From the NCBI RefSeq assembly GCF_030406325.1, contig NZ_JAUEQY010000025.1, forward strand, positions 62,001 to 126,000: a stretch of DNA of 64,000 bases. The letters run 5' to 3'. The notes below the pieces were generated by a model that was given only the letters and a program-made list of their open reading frames with translations, had not been told where the DNA came from and did no database searches. The stretch is from Actinomadura sp. DC4 (GTDB taxonomy: Bacteria > Actinomycetota > Actinomycetes > Streptosporangiales > Streptosporangiaceae). Position numbers and translations under genes: made by a program. This document shows, piece by piece, positions 25,227 through 33,650 of the stretch (within the stretch, counting starts at the first letter, position 1; each line of letters opens with the position of its first letter).

Positions 25227-26251
25227 GCGTCGTCGACGGCCCCGGGGACCTCACCCCCGAGTGGCTGACCGGGGCGCTCGGCGCGACGGTCGGCTCGGTC
25301 TCCTGGGAACCGGTCGGCTCGGGCCAGATCGGCGCCTGCTACCGGCTCGACATCGAGGGCGACGGCGTGCCCGCCCGGCTGATCGCCAAGCTGGCCGCCC
25401 CCGACGTCGCCGCCCGCGCCTTCCTCGCGCCGGTCTACCGCAACGAGGTCTGCTTCTACCGCGAGCTCGCCGGCACCGTCGCCGTACGGACGCCGGCCTG
25501 CCACTACAGCGCCCTGGCCGAGGACGCCACCACGTTCGTCCTGCTGCTGGAGGACCTCTCCCCCGCCGTACAGGGCGACCAGCTCGCCGGGTGCACGCCG
25601 GAGCAGGGCCTGGCCGCCGTGGTCAACCTGGCCGGGCTGCACGGCCCGCGGTGGTGCGACCCGGCGCTGCGCGAGCTGCCCTGGATGAACGTCGTGGGCC
25701 CGGAGGACGCGGTCACGCTCGGCGAGGTCTTCCGGCCCGCGGTCGACACGTTCGTCGAGCGGTTCACCGGGCGGCTCGGCGAGGAGGACGTCCGGACCCT
25801 GTACGACGTCGCGGACCGGATGGCGGCGTGGGTGGTGGGCCGCCCCGAGCGGTTCGGCCTGGTCCACGGCGACTACCGCCTGGACAACCTGCTCTTCGAC
25901 CCGGACGGGAAGTCCGCCGCGGCCGTCGACTGGCAGACGCTCAGCCTCGGCCACCCCGTACGCGACCTGGCGTACTTCGTCGGCACGAGCATGGATCCCC
26001 CCGAGCGCCGCCGGCACGAGCGCGCCCTGGTCGAGGCGTACCACGCGGCGCTCCTCGCGCACGGCGTCGCGGACTACACGGGCGAGGAGTGCTTCGAGGA
26101 CTACCGCTTCGCGGCCGCGCAGGGACCGTTGATCACCGTGCTCGGCTGCGCGTACGGTGCCCGGACCGAGCGGGGCGACCGGATGTTCCTGGCGATGGCC
26201 GCGCGGTCGTGCGCCGCGATCCGCGACCTCGGCACGCTCGACCTCGTCTGA
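25223..26251 (+). CDS. APH/EcKinase-like phosphotransferase
   Basis: A 342-residue small-molecule kinase. It has GSGQIGACYRL (glycine-rich loop), LIAKLAAPD (ATP lysine), LLLEDLSP (hinge), HGDYRLDNLLFD (catalytic HxDxxxxN) and AVDWQ (metal Asp). It is not an antibiotic-resistance gene by context: it lies between an F420 oxidoreductase and a hydratase gene in a catabolic operon. Relatives include the phosphotransferases of 4-hydroxyacyl-CoA catabolism (LvaA, ACAD10/11 kinase domain) and ecdysteroid kinases. Phosphorylation of a hydroxylated intermediate is therefore a reasonable inference. Confidence 0.88.
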   Translation: MSVVDGPGDLTPEWLTGALGATVGSVSWEPVGSGQIGACYRLDIEGDGVPARLIAKLAAPDVAARAFLAPVYRNEVCFYRELAGTVAVRTPACHYSALAEDATTFVLLLEDLSPAVQGDQLAGCTPEQGLAAVVNLAGLHGPRWCDPALRELPWMNVVGPEDAVTLGEVFRPAVDTFVERFTGRLGEEDVRTLYDVADRMAAWVVGRPERFGLVHGDYRLDNLLFDPDGKSAAAVDWQTLSLGHPVRDLAYFVGTSMDPPERRRHERALVEAYHAALLAHGVADYTGEECFEDYRFAAAQGPLITVLGCAYGARTERGDRMFLAMAARSCAAIRDLGTLDLV

Positions 26252-26262
26252 TGGGGGACCGC

Positions 26263-27084
26263 ATGACCGGTTACAAGACCCTGACCTTCGACGTGGAGGA
26301 CGGCGTCGCCTGGGTGACGCTCGACCGGCCGGAGGTGCACAACGCCTTCGACCTGCGCATGATGCGCGAGATCAACGAGTGCTGGCACGCCCTGCGCGAC
26401 GATGACGACGTGCGGGTCGTGGTGCTCACCGGCGCCGGCGACAAGGCGTTCTGCACCGGGCTCGACCGTACGGCGGCGGCGGTCGGCGACCCGGACCGGC
26501 CGCGGGACATCGGCCAGCGCGGCGCGACGCCCCTGCACCTGAACGACCCCGGCGACCTGCTGCCGCCCAAGACCGCCGGGCGGCTGTGGAAGCCGGTGAT
26601 CGCGGCCGTCAACGGCATGGCCTGCGGCGGGGCCTTCTACCTGCTGGGCGAGGTGGAGTTCATCATCGCCGCCGAGCACGCGACCTTCTTCGACCCCCAC
26701 ACGACGTACGGGATGGCCGCGGTGTTCGAGCCGATGATGATGCTGCAGCGGATGCCGCTCGGCGAGGTCATGCGCATGTCCCTCATGGGATCGCACGAAC
26801 GGCTGAGCGCGCGCCGCGCGTACGAGGTCGGCCTGGTCCAGGAGGTGGTGCCGGGCGGGGAACTGCGCGAGGCCGCGCGGCGGGCCGCCGCCGTCATCGC
26901 CGCCCGGCCGCCGCTGGCCGTCCAGGCGACCGTACGCGCGATCTGGTACGCGCAGGAGCTGGGCTACCGGCAGGCGCTCGACGTCGGCAAGACGCTGGTG
27001 CCGCTCGGCACCGACGAGGACTCGCTGGCCGCCGGGCAGCGCGTGTTCGCCTCGGGCGAGCGGATCGACTGGCGGCTGCGCTGA
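26263..27084 (+). CDS. Enoyl-CoA hydratase/isomerase
   Basis: Crotonase-fold protein of 273 residues: VAWVTLDRPEVHNAFDLRM, LTGAGDKAFCTGLD, VNGMACGGAFYLLGEVEFIIA and a tail without the usual EKR.P.W ending. The substrate loop is longer than usual (DRPRDIGQRG stretch). Two starts are possible: ATG at 26251, overlapping the kinase stop, and ATG at 26263, which has GGGGGA four bases upstream and is preferred. It ends three bases from the convergent DDN-like gene. Confidence 0.92.
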   Translation: MTGYKTLTFDVEDGVAWVTLDRPEVHNAFDLRMMREINECWHALRDDDDVRVVVLTGAGDKAFCTGLDRTAAAVGDPDRPRDIGQRGATPLHLNDPGDLLPPKTAGRLWKPVIAAVNGMACGGAFYLLGEVEFIIAAEHATFFDPHTTYGMAAVFEPMMMLQRMPLGEVMRMSLMGSHERLSARRAYEVGLVQEVVPGGELREAARRAAAVIAARPPLAVQATVRAIWYAQELGYRQALDVGKTLVPLGTDEDSLAAGQRVFASGERIDWRLR

Positions 27085-27087
27085 CGC

Positions 27088-27558
27088 TCAGGGTTCGCAG
27101 ATGATGACCGGGATCTCCCGGTCGGTCCAGGACTGGTAGGCGTCGAAGTCGGCGTACATCGCGACCAGGCGCGGCCACAGCTTCGCGCGTTCGTCCGCGG
27201 TGGCGACGCGCGCCCGCATCCGCCGTACGTCCCTGCGGACCTGGACGGTGACCTCCGGGTCGGCCTGGAGGTTCAGGAACCACAGCGGGTGGCGCGGCAG
27301 GCCGCCCTGCGAGGCGACCAGGACCACCCGGTCGCCGTCGGGCAGGAAGAGCAGCGGCAGGGTGCGCGCGAGCCCGGTCCTGCGGCCCTTCGTGGTCACC
27401 AGGCAGATCGGCACGCCACGGGGGAAGGCCGACCCCACGCGCCACTTGCCGCCGATCCGCCCGCCCGTCGTGCGGTAGGCCGTGACGTTGAGCCGCGAGG
27501 CCACCTTCATGACCTTGGGCACGATCGGCGAGTCCAGTCCGCGAGGGCGTTCGGGCAT
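27088..27558 (-). CDS. DDN-like deazaflavin (F420)-dependent nitroreductase family protein
   Basis: Small 156-residue protein of the split beta-barrel family that binds F420. The diagnostic run is GVPICLVTTKGRRTGLARTLPLLFLPDGDRVVLVASQGG followed by HPLWFLNLQADPEVTVQV. Such proteins are F420H2-dependent quinone reductases or enoate reductases in mycobacteria. It is transcribed after the SDR at 27562, with only three bases between them, so they form a small operon. Confidence 0.92.
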   Translation of the reverse strand: MPERPRGLDSPIVPKVMKVASRLNVTAYRTTGGRIGGKWRVGSAFPRGVPICLVTTKGRRTGLARTLPLLFLPDGDRVVLVASQGGLPRHPLWFLNLQADPEVTVQVRRDVRRMRARVATADERAKLWPRLVAMYADFDAYQSWTDREIPVIICEP

Positions 27559-27561
27559 GGG

Positions 27562-28407
27562 TCATCCTGTCCACTCGAAGTCGGGCATGCGGGGCAGCCG
27601 CCCCTCGCTGAGGGCCGCGGCCTGTTCGGCCAGGCCCGGTTCGTACGCCGGGTGGGTCAGCACCAGGAAGCGCTTCTCGCGTACCGCTTCGACGACCCGG
27701 GCCGCCACCTCGTCCGGCGGGATCCCGCCGGCGACCGTGGCGGCGATCATCTCGGCCATGAACGCGGAGTCCTCCCCGGGCTCGGTCCGCAGGGACGCGG
27801 GACGCCTCCGCTCGGACAGGTGGATGCCCGTGACCACGCCGCCGGGGCACAGCGCGGAGACGCGCAGCCTCGTGCCCTCCAGCGCCAGCTCCTGGGCGAG
27901 GGTGAGGCTCGCCGCGAACGCCGCCCACTTCGACACGGTGTACGGCGCGGCGCCCGGCCCGGCGAACAGCCCGGCCACCGAGCAGGTGTTGACGATGTGC
28001 CCCTCGGTGTCCTGGCCGATCATCCGGGGGACGAACGCCCGTACGCCGTGCAGGATCCCCCAGAGGTTGACCCGCAGCGTCCACTCGAAGTCGGCCGGCG
28101 GCCGGGTCCACAGCCGCCCGCCCATGTAGACGCCGGCGTTGTTGCACAGCAGGTGCACCCCGCCGAGCTCGGCGAAGGCCCGGTCGGCCAGCTCGTTCAC
28201 CGAGGCCTCGTCTCCGACGTCGGTGACCTGGGTGAGCACGCGCGTGCCGTGCTCGCGGGTCTTTCGGCCGGTCGCCTCAAGGGAGTCCTCGTCGACGTCG
28301 GCGAGCGCCAGGTCCATGCCTTCCCGGGCGAACCGCAGCGCGAGTGCGCGCCCGATGCCGCCGCCCGCACCGGTCACCACGACGGTCCTGCCCTCGAACT
28401 CGCGCAT
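27562..28407 (-). CDS. SDR oxidoreductase with long C-terminal region
   Basis: SDR of 281 residues: TGAGGGIG at about residues 12-19, NNAG, and the catalytic motif YTVSKWA. The tail VVEAVREKRFLVLTHPAYEPGLAEQAAALSEG resembles membrane-associated SDRs that act on lipids, although no transmembrane helix is clear. It is the first gene of a two-gene minus-strand operon with the DDN-like protein. It is divergent from another SDR gene over AT-rich region E. Confidence 0.92.
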   Translation of the reverse strand: MREFEGRTVVVTGAGGGIGRALALRFAREGMDLALADVDEDSLEATGRKTREHGTRVLTQVTDVGDEASVNELADRAFAELGGVHLLCNNAGVYMGGRLWTRPPADFEWTLRVNLWGILHGVRAFVPRMIGQDTEGHIVNTCSVAGLFAGPGAAPYTVSKWAAFAASLTLAQELALEGTRLRVSALCPGGVVTGIHLSERRRPASLRTEPGEDSAFMAEMIAATVAGGIPPDEVAARVVEAVREKRFLVLTHPAYEPGLAEQAAALSEGRLPRMPDFEWTG

Positions 28408-28442
28408 GCCGCCACCTCTGGCCGTATCGGATCCCTCCGGTG

Positions 28443-28465
28443 TTCAATCAAGTATAAATTATTCG
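28443..28465. promoter_or_regulatory. AT-rich promoter region E
   Basis: The short gap between two divergent SDR genes holds CAATCAAGTATAAATTATTC. It has the base composition of the other islands and an ATCAA, but does not align well with the six-site palindrome. TATAAA may be the rightward -10 element. Confidence 0.35.
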
Positions 28466-28482
28466 TCTGCCGGGAGGAACCG

Positions 28483-29301
28483 ATGACGGACCTGAGCGGA
28501 ACCGGGGCACTGGTCACCGGAGGCGGCAGCGGCATCGGGCTGGCCTGCGCGGCCCGGCTGGCGGCCGACGGCGCGGTCGTGACGATCTGCGGCCGTACGG
28601 AGGAGCGGTTGCGCGCGGCGGTCGCGCGCCTGGGCGGGAAGGCCGCCTACGTCGTCGCCGACGTGACCGACGAGGCCGAGATCGCGGCGGCGGTGGGCGA
28701 GGCCGCGCGACGGGCGCCGCTGCGCGCGGTGGTCGCGTCGGCCGGCGGCTCGACCTCCATCGGCCCGATCGGCCGGCTCGACACCGCGGCCTGGCGCGCG
28801 ACGCTGGAGCTCAACGCCACCGGGACCATGCTGACGATCAAGCACGCCGCACCGGCGATGGCCCGTACCGGCGGCGGGTGCGTGGTCGTGATCTCCTCGA
28901 TCGCCGCGACGCGGACGCACCGCTGGTTCGGCGCGTACGGGGTCTCCAAGGCCGCCGCCGACCACCTGGTGGCCCTGGCGGCGGACGAACTCGGCGGTGC
29001 GGGCGTCCGGGTCAATGGCGTGCGCGCGGGCCTGGTGCGCACGGAGATGGTGGCCGGCATCACCGACCCCGGTCCGGTGCTGGACGACTATCTGGAGTGC
29101 ATGCCGCTCGCGAGGGTGGGCGAGCCGGAGGACGTCGCGGAGGCCGTACGGTTCCTGGCCGGCCCGGAGTCCTCCTGGATCACGGGCCAGCTCCTGAACG
29201 TGGACGGCGGCCACCACCTGCGACGCGGCCCGGACTACTCGTCACTGTTCGAACCGGCCTTCGGCGCCGCGGCCCTCCGCGGCCTCCCCCCGGAAGACTG
29301 A
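28483..29301 (+). CDS. SDR oxidoreductase
   Basis: SDR of 272 residues: TGGGSGIG at about residues 11-18, ASAG in the NNAG place, the catalytic serine in ISSIAA and YGVSKAA, and WITGQLLNVDGGHHLRR. GGGAGGA lies before the ATG at 28483. The tail after DGGH is about 30 residues longer than in minimal SDRs. It is the only rightward gene before the 297-base non-coding stretch. Confidence 0.92.
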   Translation: MTDLSGTGALVTGGGSGIGLACAARLAADGAVVTICGRTEERLRAAVARLGGKAAYVVADVTDEAEIAAAVGEAARRAPLRAVVASAGGSTSIGPIGRLDTAAWRATLELNATGTMLTIKHAAPAMARTGGGCVVVISSIAATRTHRWFGAYGVSKAAADHLVALAADELGGAGVRVNGVRAGLVRTEMVAGITDPGPVLDDYLECMPLARVGEPEDVAEAVRFLAGPESSWITGQLLNVDGGHHLRRGPDYSSLFEPAFGAAALRGLPPED

Positions 29302-29529
29302 CCGCCCCGCCCGGCACACCGCCCCGCGCCGCGCCGGCCCGCCCAGGCCGACGCTCGCCCTACGACCGCGGCGAGAACGCCCGGACGGCAGCGGGCTCCG
29401 CAGGCGGCCGGCCTCTGAGCGTCGGCCCCGCCTCACGTTCGGCCGGCCGGCGGGCGAACGCGCTCTCGCCTCACCGGCCGTGGCCCGACGCCGGATGCGT
29501 CTCTTTCGTCGCCGGATCCGGCCTCGGCG
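29302..29529. other. Non-coding stretch before the Rieske promoter
   Basis: A gene-free stretch, GC-rich and with inverted CG-rich words (for example CGGCCGGCCGG near 29441) but no convincing terminator with a T-run. I see no ORF with coding character and no RNA gene. It ends at the promoter of the Rieske operon. Confidence 0.5.
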
Positions 29530-29576
29530 TTGACCCGGTGAGCTGGCGATGTTATTTCTGAAGTGATTTCGGAAAT
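29530..29576 (+). promoter_or_regulatory. Strong-looking promoter with tandem ATTTCnGAA boxes
   Basis: TTGACC at 29530-29535, a 17-base spacer and TATTTC at 29553-29558 form a sigma-70-type promoter for the Rieske operon. ATTTCTGAA (29554-29562) and ATTTCGGAA (29566-29574) repeat with a 12-base period. They cover the -10 and start region, so they could be an operator. This promoter differs from the AT-rich islands of other operons. Confidence 0.55.
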
Positions 29577-29598
29577 TCGTCTCAAATTGGAGGCCGCG

Positions 29599-30687
29599 GT
29601 GGCCACCCCCGACGTCGACGAGCCTCGCGCCGCACCCGCGGATCCCGTTCAGCCCCTCGGGCCGCTCGCCCCCGTACAAGCCGCTCCCCCGCCCGGCCGC
29701 ACGCTCCCCGGGCTGCCCATGCCGCGCGACAGCGCCCTGCTGACCGACCCCTCCCGCCGGCCCCGGATCATCCGCGAACCACGAGGGCGGTTCCCGTTCC
29801 CCGTGCCCAACGGCTGGTTCATCGTGTCCGCCGCGGACGACCTGCAGATCGGCGAGGTGCACCCGCTCTATTACTTCGAGCGCGAACTCGTGCTCTTCCG
29901 CGGCGCCGACGGCCGACCGTACGTCCTCGACGCGCACTGCCCCCACCTGGGGGCGCACCTCGCGGTGGGCGGGCAGGTCGAGGACGCCTGCATCCGCTGC
30001 CCCTTCCACGGCTGGACCTTCGACGGCGGCAGCGGCCGGTGCGTCGACGTGCCCTACGACGACACCGACCACATCCCCCAGCGCGCCACGATCCGGTCCT
30101 ACCCCACCGTCGAGCGCAACCGGATGGTCTGGGTCTGGCACCACCTGGAAGGCGCGCCGCCGTTCTACGACGTGCCCGAGGTGCCCGAGTTCGACGACCC
30201 CGGATGGTCGCCGATCGTGGCGCGGGACTTCGAGATCGCCACCTGCTGCCAGGAGATGGCCGAGAACAACGTCGACCGCGCCCACTTCCGGTACGTCCAC
30301 GGCACGGACGCGATCCCCGAGGAGGAGTTCCACGTGGACGGCGCCTACAAGCGCGCGGTCGGCGCCGGAGGCGACTTCGTCCGGGAGGGCTTCGGGCTCG
30401 GGCTCGGCGTCCTGCGGCTGAAGGGCTGGACGACCTTCGTCTCGAGTACGACCCCCATCGACCGGGACCACGTCCACGTCCGGTGGATCTTCACTTCGCC
30501 GCGTGAGCTCGGGGACGGCGCCGCCGAGAACGCCGCGGAGACCTTCTGCGCCGGCGTCAGCCAGGACATCCCCATCTGGGAGAACAAGGTCTACCGCGAC
30601 CATCCCGTACTGCGCCCGATGGAGAAGGACATCAGCGAGCACCGCCGCTGGTCCCGCCAGTTCTACTCCGAGGAGACGACGCGATGA
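29599..30687 (+). CDS. Rieske non-haem iron oxygenase
   Basis: Oxygenase component of 362 residues. The [2Fe-2S] ligands are Cys114-x-His116 in HCPHLGAHL and Cys134-x2-His137 in CPFHGW. The mononuclear iron site is in ENNVDRAHFRYVH, with His229 and His234. FPVPNGWF and LGAHLAVGG.V..ACIRCPFHGW resemble the KshA/Neverland-DAF-36 group of steroid oxygenases. GTG at 29599 has GGAGG five bases upstream; about 60 residues of Pro-rich N-terminal extension precede the domain. It needs a reductase not encoded nearby. The stop overlaps the next gene (ATGA). Confidence 0.93.
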   Translation: MATPDVDEPRAAPADPVQPLGPLAPVQAAPPPGRTLPGLPMPRDSALLTDPSRRPRIIREPRGRFPFPVPNGWFIVSAADDLQIGEVHPLYYFERELVLFRGADGRPYVLDAHCPHLGAHLAVGGQVEDACIRCPFHGWTFDGGSGRCVDVPYDDTDHIPQRATIRSYPTVERNRMVWVWHHLEGAPPFYDVPEVPEFDDPGWSPIVARDFEIATCCQEMAENNVDRAHFRYVHGTDAIPEEEFHVDGAYKRAVGAGGDFVREGFGLGLGVLRLKGWTTFVSSTTPIDRDHVHVRWIFTSPRELGDGAAENAAETFCAGVSQDIPIWENKVYRDHPVLRPMEKDISEHRRWSRQFYSEETTR

Positions 30688-31433
30688 GCCGTACGCGCTG
30701 GGTCCGCGAGCCCACGGCCGGGACCGGCCTGACCAACTCGGTGCCCCCCCTGCCCGCTCTGGAGGTCGTCTACCTCACCGACCCCGAGACCCTCGCGGAG
30801 GTGCTGCCGCCGCCGCTGAGCGCGCCGCCCGAGCCGAGGGTGCACGTACGGATCACCGACATCGACCTGACCTTCGGCGAGTACCGGCACAAGGAGCTCG
30901 TGGGCTACTTCGCGGTGGACGCGGTCCTCGACGGCGAGCCCGGCGAGTATCCCCTGCTGATCCCGATCGACATGGAACCCGCGATCGCCGTCAGCCGTGA
31001 GCGGTTCGGCGAGCCGAAGAAGCTCGCCGAGATCAGCCTCGACCGCTACGGCGACCGCGTCGCGGGGCGCGTCACCCGGCAGGGCGTGACGTTCATCGAG
31101 ATCACCGGCCGCGTCGCCGGGACTCTGCCGACCCCCGAGCCGTACCCCGCCCGGCAGTTCTGGTTCAAGTTCATGCCGGCCGCCGAGGGGCCCGGTTTCG
31201 ACGGCGACCCGCTGCTCGTACGGCTGGAGCAGACGCGCCGCCCCGAGTCGGTGGAGCGCGTCGAGGGCGAGCTGACGCTGCGGGAGCTGGCCTCCTGCCC
31301 GGTCGTCGACCTCCCCGTACGGGAGACGGTGTCGATCCAGTGGGTCCGGCGCTCCAGCGAGAACACCCCCAAGGTCGTCGGCCCGGTCGACCCCGTCGCC
31401 TTCGCGCCGTTCGCCGCCGCCCGCTATCACTGA
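30684..31433 (+). CDS. Acetoacetate decarboxylase-like protein
   Basis: Member of the acetoacetate decarboxylase fold, 249 residues. The key stretch SRERFGEPKKLAE carries the lysine pair at 112-113; in the true enzyme the second-type lysine forms a Schiff base with a beta-keto acid. FGEYRHKELVGYF and YPLLIPIDMEPAIAVSR precede it. It is coupled by ATGA to the Rieske gene and lies upstream of an amidohydrolase, so a beta-keto-acid or enol intermediate is a plausible substrate. Some family members are hydratases or aldolases rather than decarboxylases. Confidence 0.88.
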   Translation: MSRTRWVREPTAGTGLTNSVPPLPALEVVYLTDPETLAEVLPPPLSAPPEPRVHVRITDIDLTFGEYRHKELVGYFAVDAVLDGEPGEYPLLIPIDMEPAIAVSRERFGEPKKLAEISLDRYGDRVAGRVTRQGVTFIEITGRVAGTLPTPEPYPARQFWFKFMPAAEGPGFDGDPLLVRLEQTRRPESVERVEGELTLRELASCPVVDLPVRETVSIQWVRRSSENTPKVVGPVDPVAFAPFAAARYH

Positions 31434-31456
31434 CGCACGTACGAAGGAGGTTCGCC

Positions 31457-32662
31457 ATGAGCGAGCGCTATGTCCTGATCTCCACCGACAGCCACGCGGG
31501 GCCGCCCGCCGAGCAGTACCGGGACTACATCGAGAGCAGGTACCGGCCGGCGTTCGACGAGGCGCAGACCGAGGCGGAGGCGATGCGGCAGCTCGCCGAG
31601 ACCGACGACACCCGGCGCTTCCTGGACGAGTGGGACAAGGAGATCGGCGAGCACGGCGGGATGCGCGGCGCCTGGGACCCGGTCGTACGCGACAAGGAGA
31701 TGGACCACGACGGCGTGGCCGCCGAGGTCGTCTTCCCGGACGCGGACTCGGCGGGCGTGGGCGGCGTCGCCAAGACCCCGTTCACCGCCGGGCTCGGCTC
31801 GACCGGCGACGACGACCCGGAGCTGACCCTGGCCGGGGCGTGGGCGCACAACCGCTGGCTCGTCGACTTCTGCGCGAACAGCCCGGAGCGCCGGGCCGGG
31901 GTCGCGCTCGTGCCGATGCACGACGTGTCCGCCGCCGTGAGGCTCATCGAGTGGAGCGCCGAACACGACCTGCGGGGCGGCATCATGATCCCGACCAAGT
32001 GGGGACGGCTGCCCTCCTACAACGACCCGGTGTACGACCCGGTGTGGGCGGCCGCGGCGGCCACGGGCCTGCCCCTGCACACCCACTCCGGCGTCGGCCC
32101 CGACCCGGACGACTACGGCTACACGCCCGGCCTGATCGCCATCTACACCACCGAGGCGTACTGGTGGGCGGCGCGCCCGCTGTGGGCGCTCATCCTCGGC
32201 GGCGTCTTCGAGCGCCATCCCTCGCTGAAGTACGTCATCGCCGAGAACGGCGCGTGGTGGACGCCCGACATCATCAGCCGCATGGACTCCAAGTGGGAGG
32301 GCGACCACGCCACCCGCAAGTTCGGGCCGGCCGCGTTCCGCTCCGGCCTGACCATGCGCCCCAGCGAGTACTTCGACCGCAACTGCTGGATGGCCGCCTC
32401 GGTGATGGGTGACGTCGAGGTCGAGCGGCGGCACCTGATCGGCGTCGGCAACCTGCTGTGGGGAAGCGACTACCCGCACCCGGAGGGCACCTGGCCGCAC
32501 ACGCGTACGTGGCTCGCCGAACGCTTCCGCGACGTCCCCCAGGAGGACGTCCGCCGCATCCTCGGCCTGACCGCGGCGGGGGTGTACGGGTTCGACCTGG
32601 ACAGCCTCGCGCCGCACGTCGCGCGGATCGGGCCGACCGTGACCGACATCCACGGCACATGA
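31457..32662 (+). CDS. Amidohydrolase family 2 protein
   Basis: TIM-barrel metal-dependent hydrolase/decarboxylase-like protein, 401 residues. It has STDSHAGPP at the N-terminus (D-x-H metal site), GLPLHTHSG (third-strand histidines) and LLWGSDYPHPEGTWPHT near the C-terminus with the catalytic Asp. AAGGAGG is six bases before the ATG. It lies between the decarboxylase-like protein and an SDR in the Rieske operon. The family includes ACMSD and resorcylate decarboxylases as well as C-C hydrolases. Confidence 0.9.
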   Translation: MSERYVLISTDSHAGPPAEQYRDYIESRYRPAFDEAQTEAEAMRQLAETDDTRRFLDEWDKEIGEHGGMRGAWDPVVRDKEMDHDGVAAEVVFPDADSAGVGGVAKTPFTAGLGSTGDDDPELTLAGAWAHNRWLVDFCANSPERRAGVALVPMHDVSAAVRLIEWSAEHDLRGGIMIPTKWGRLPSYNDPVYDPVWAAAAATGLPLHTHSGVGPDPDDYGYTPGLIAIYTTEAYWWAARPLWALILGGVFERHPSLKYVIAENGAWWTPDIISRMDSKWEGDHATRKFGPAAFRSGLTMRPSEYFDRNCWMAASVMGDVEVERRHLIGVGNLLWGSDYPHPEGTWPHTRTWLAERFRDVPQEDVRRILGLTAAGVYGFDLDSLAPHVARIGPTVTDIHGT

Positions 32663-32726
32663 CCGAGCGCAGCGAGGGAATCGAAGGCACGGTCCGCCCG
32701 GTCGCTGCCCCGACGAAGGAGGGCGC

Positions 32727-33626
32727 ATGACCGGCCGGCTCACCGGCTTCGCCGGGCGCACCGCCGTCGTCACCGGCGGCGCGTCCGGCATCGGCCGCGC
32801 CCTTGCCGCGGAGTTCGCCCGCGAGGGCGCCACGGTGGTCATCGCGGACGTCGAGCGCGAGGCCCTGGCCCGTACGTGCGACGAGCTGTCCGGCGCCACC
32901 GGCGCCACGGTCGCCGGCGTGCCGGCCGACGTCAGCGACCCGGCCTCGGTCGAGGCCCTGGCCGAGACGGTGTACGCGCGGTTCGGCGCGGCGCACGTGC
33001 TCGTCAACAACGCCGGCGTCGGGGCGCCCTCGGCCAAGGTGTGGGAGACCACGCCGAACGACTGGCGCTGGGTCCACGGCGTCAACGTGTTCGGCGTCGC
33101 CCACGGCCTGCAGTCGTTCGTGCCGCGCATGCTGGCGGGCGGCGAGCCCGGTCACATCGTCAACACCTCCTCCGGTGACGGGGCCGTCAACCCGATGCCG
33201 GGCGCGTCGGTGTACGCCGCGAGCAAGGCGGCCGTGGCGACGCTGACCGAGTGCCTCGCCGCGCAGCTCGCCGAGAGCGGGGCGCCGATCGGGGTCTCGC
33301 TGTTCCTGCCGGCCGGCGGCCTGCTGGACACCGGCCTGTGGACCGCCGACCGCAACCGCCCGGAGCGGCTCGCCCGCGAGCGCCCGCGCCCGACGCCGGC
33401 CGTCACGGTGGCCGGGCTGCGGGCGACGGCGGCCGAGAAGGGCTGGGACCTGCCCGTACAGCCGCTCGACGAGCTGGCCCGCGCGGTGCTCGACGGCATC
33501 CTCCAGGGCACCTACTGCATCACGGTGGGGCTGGACGAGGCGGTCGCCACCCTGCACGAGCGCGCCGGCCGGCTGGCGCAGGGCCGCAGCCCCACGGTGA
33601 CCGACGCCCATGGCATCCTGGCCTGA
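32727..33626 (+). CDS. SDR oxidoreductase
   Basis: SDR of 299 residues: TGGASGIG at about residues 16-23, NNAG, catalytic YAASKAA. Its C-terminal third (LLDTGLWTADRNRPERLARERPRPTP) is longer and unlike the classical WITG..VDGG ending, resembling the same long SDR type as 27562. It follows the amidohydrolase by 64 bases and precedes the TetR regulator. It probably oxidises the diol or alcohol from the Rieske product. Confidence 0.9.
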   Translation: MTGRLTGFAGRTAVVTGGASGIGRALAAEFAREGATVVIADVEREALARTCDELSGATGATVAGVPADVSDPASVEALAETVYARFGAAHVLVNNAGVGAPSAKVWETTPNDWRWVHGVNVFGVAHGLQSFVPRMLAGGEPGHIVNTSSGDGAVNPMPGASVYAASKAAVATLTECLAAQLAESGAPIGVSLFLPAGGLLDTGLWTADRNRPERLARERPRPTPAVTVAGLRATAAEKGWDLPVQPLDELARAVLDGILQGTYCITVGLDEAVATLHERAGRLAQGRSPTVTDAHGILA

Positions 33627-33650
33627 AACGCCGTCCCCGTGAGGAGAGCC

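Noticed and set aside
25223-26251. Aminoglycoside resistance gene
   Set aside because: The kinase motifs are shared with APH enzymes, but it is embedded by overlapping genes in a catabolic operon.
29302-29529. A small gene or RNA in the longest non-coding stretch
   Set aside because: No frame shows coding bias with a Shine-Dalgarno, and no RNA fold with a terminator is visible.
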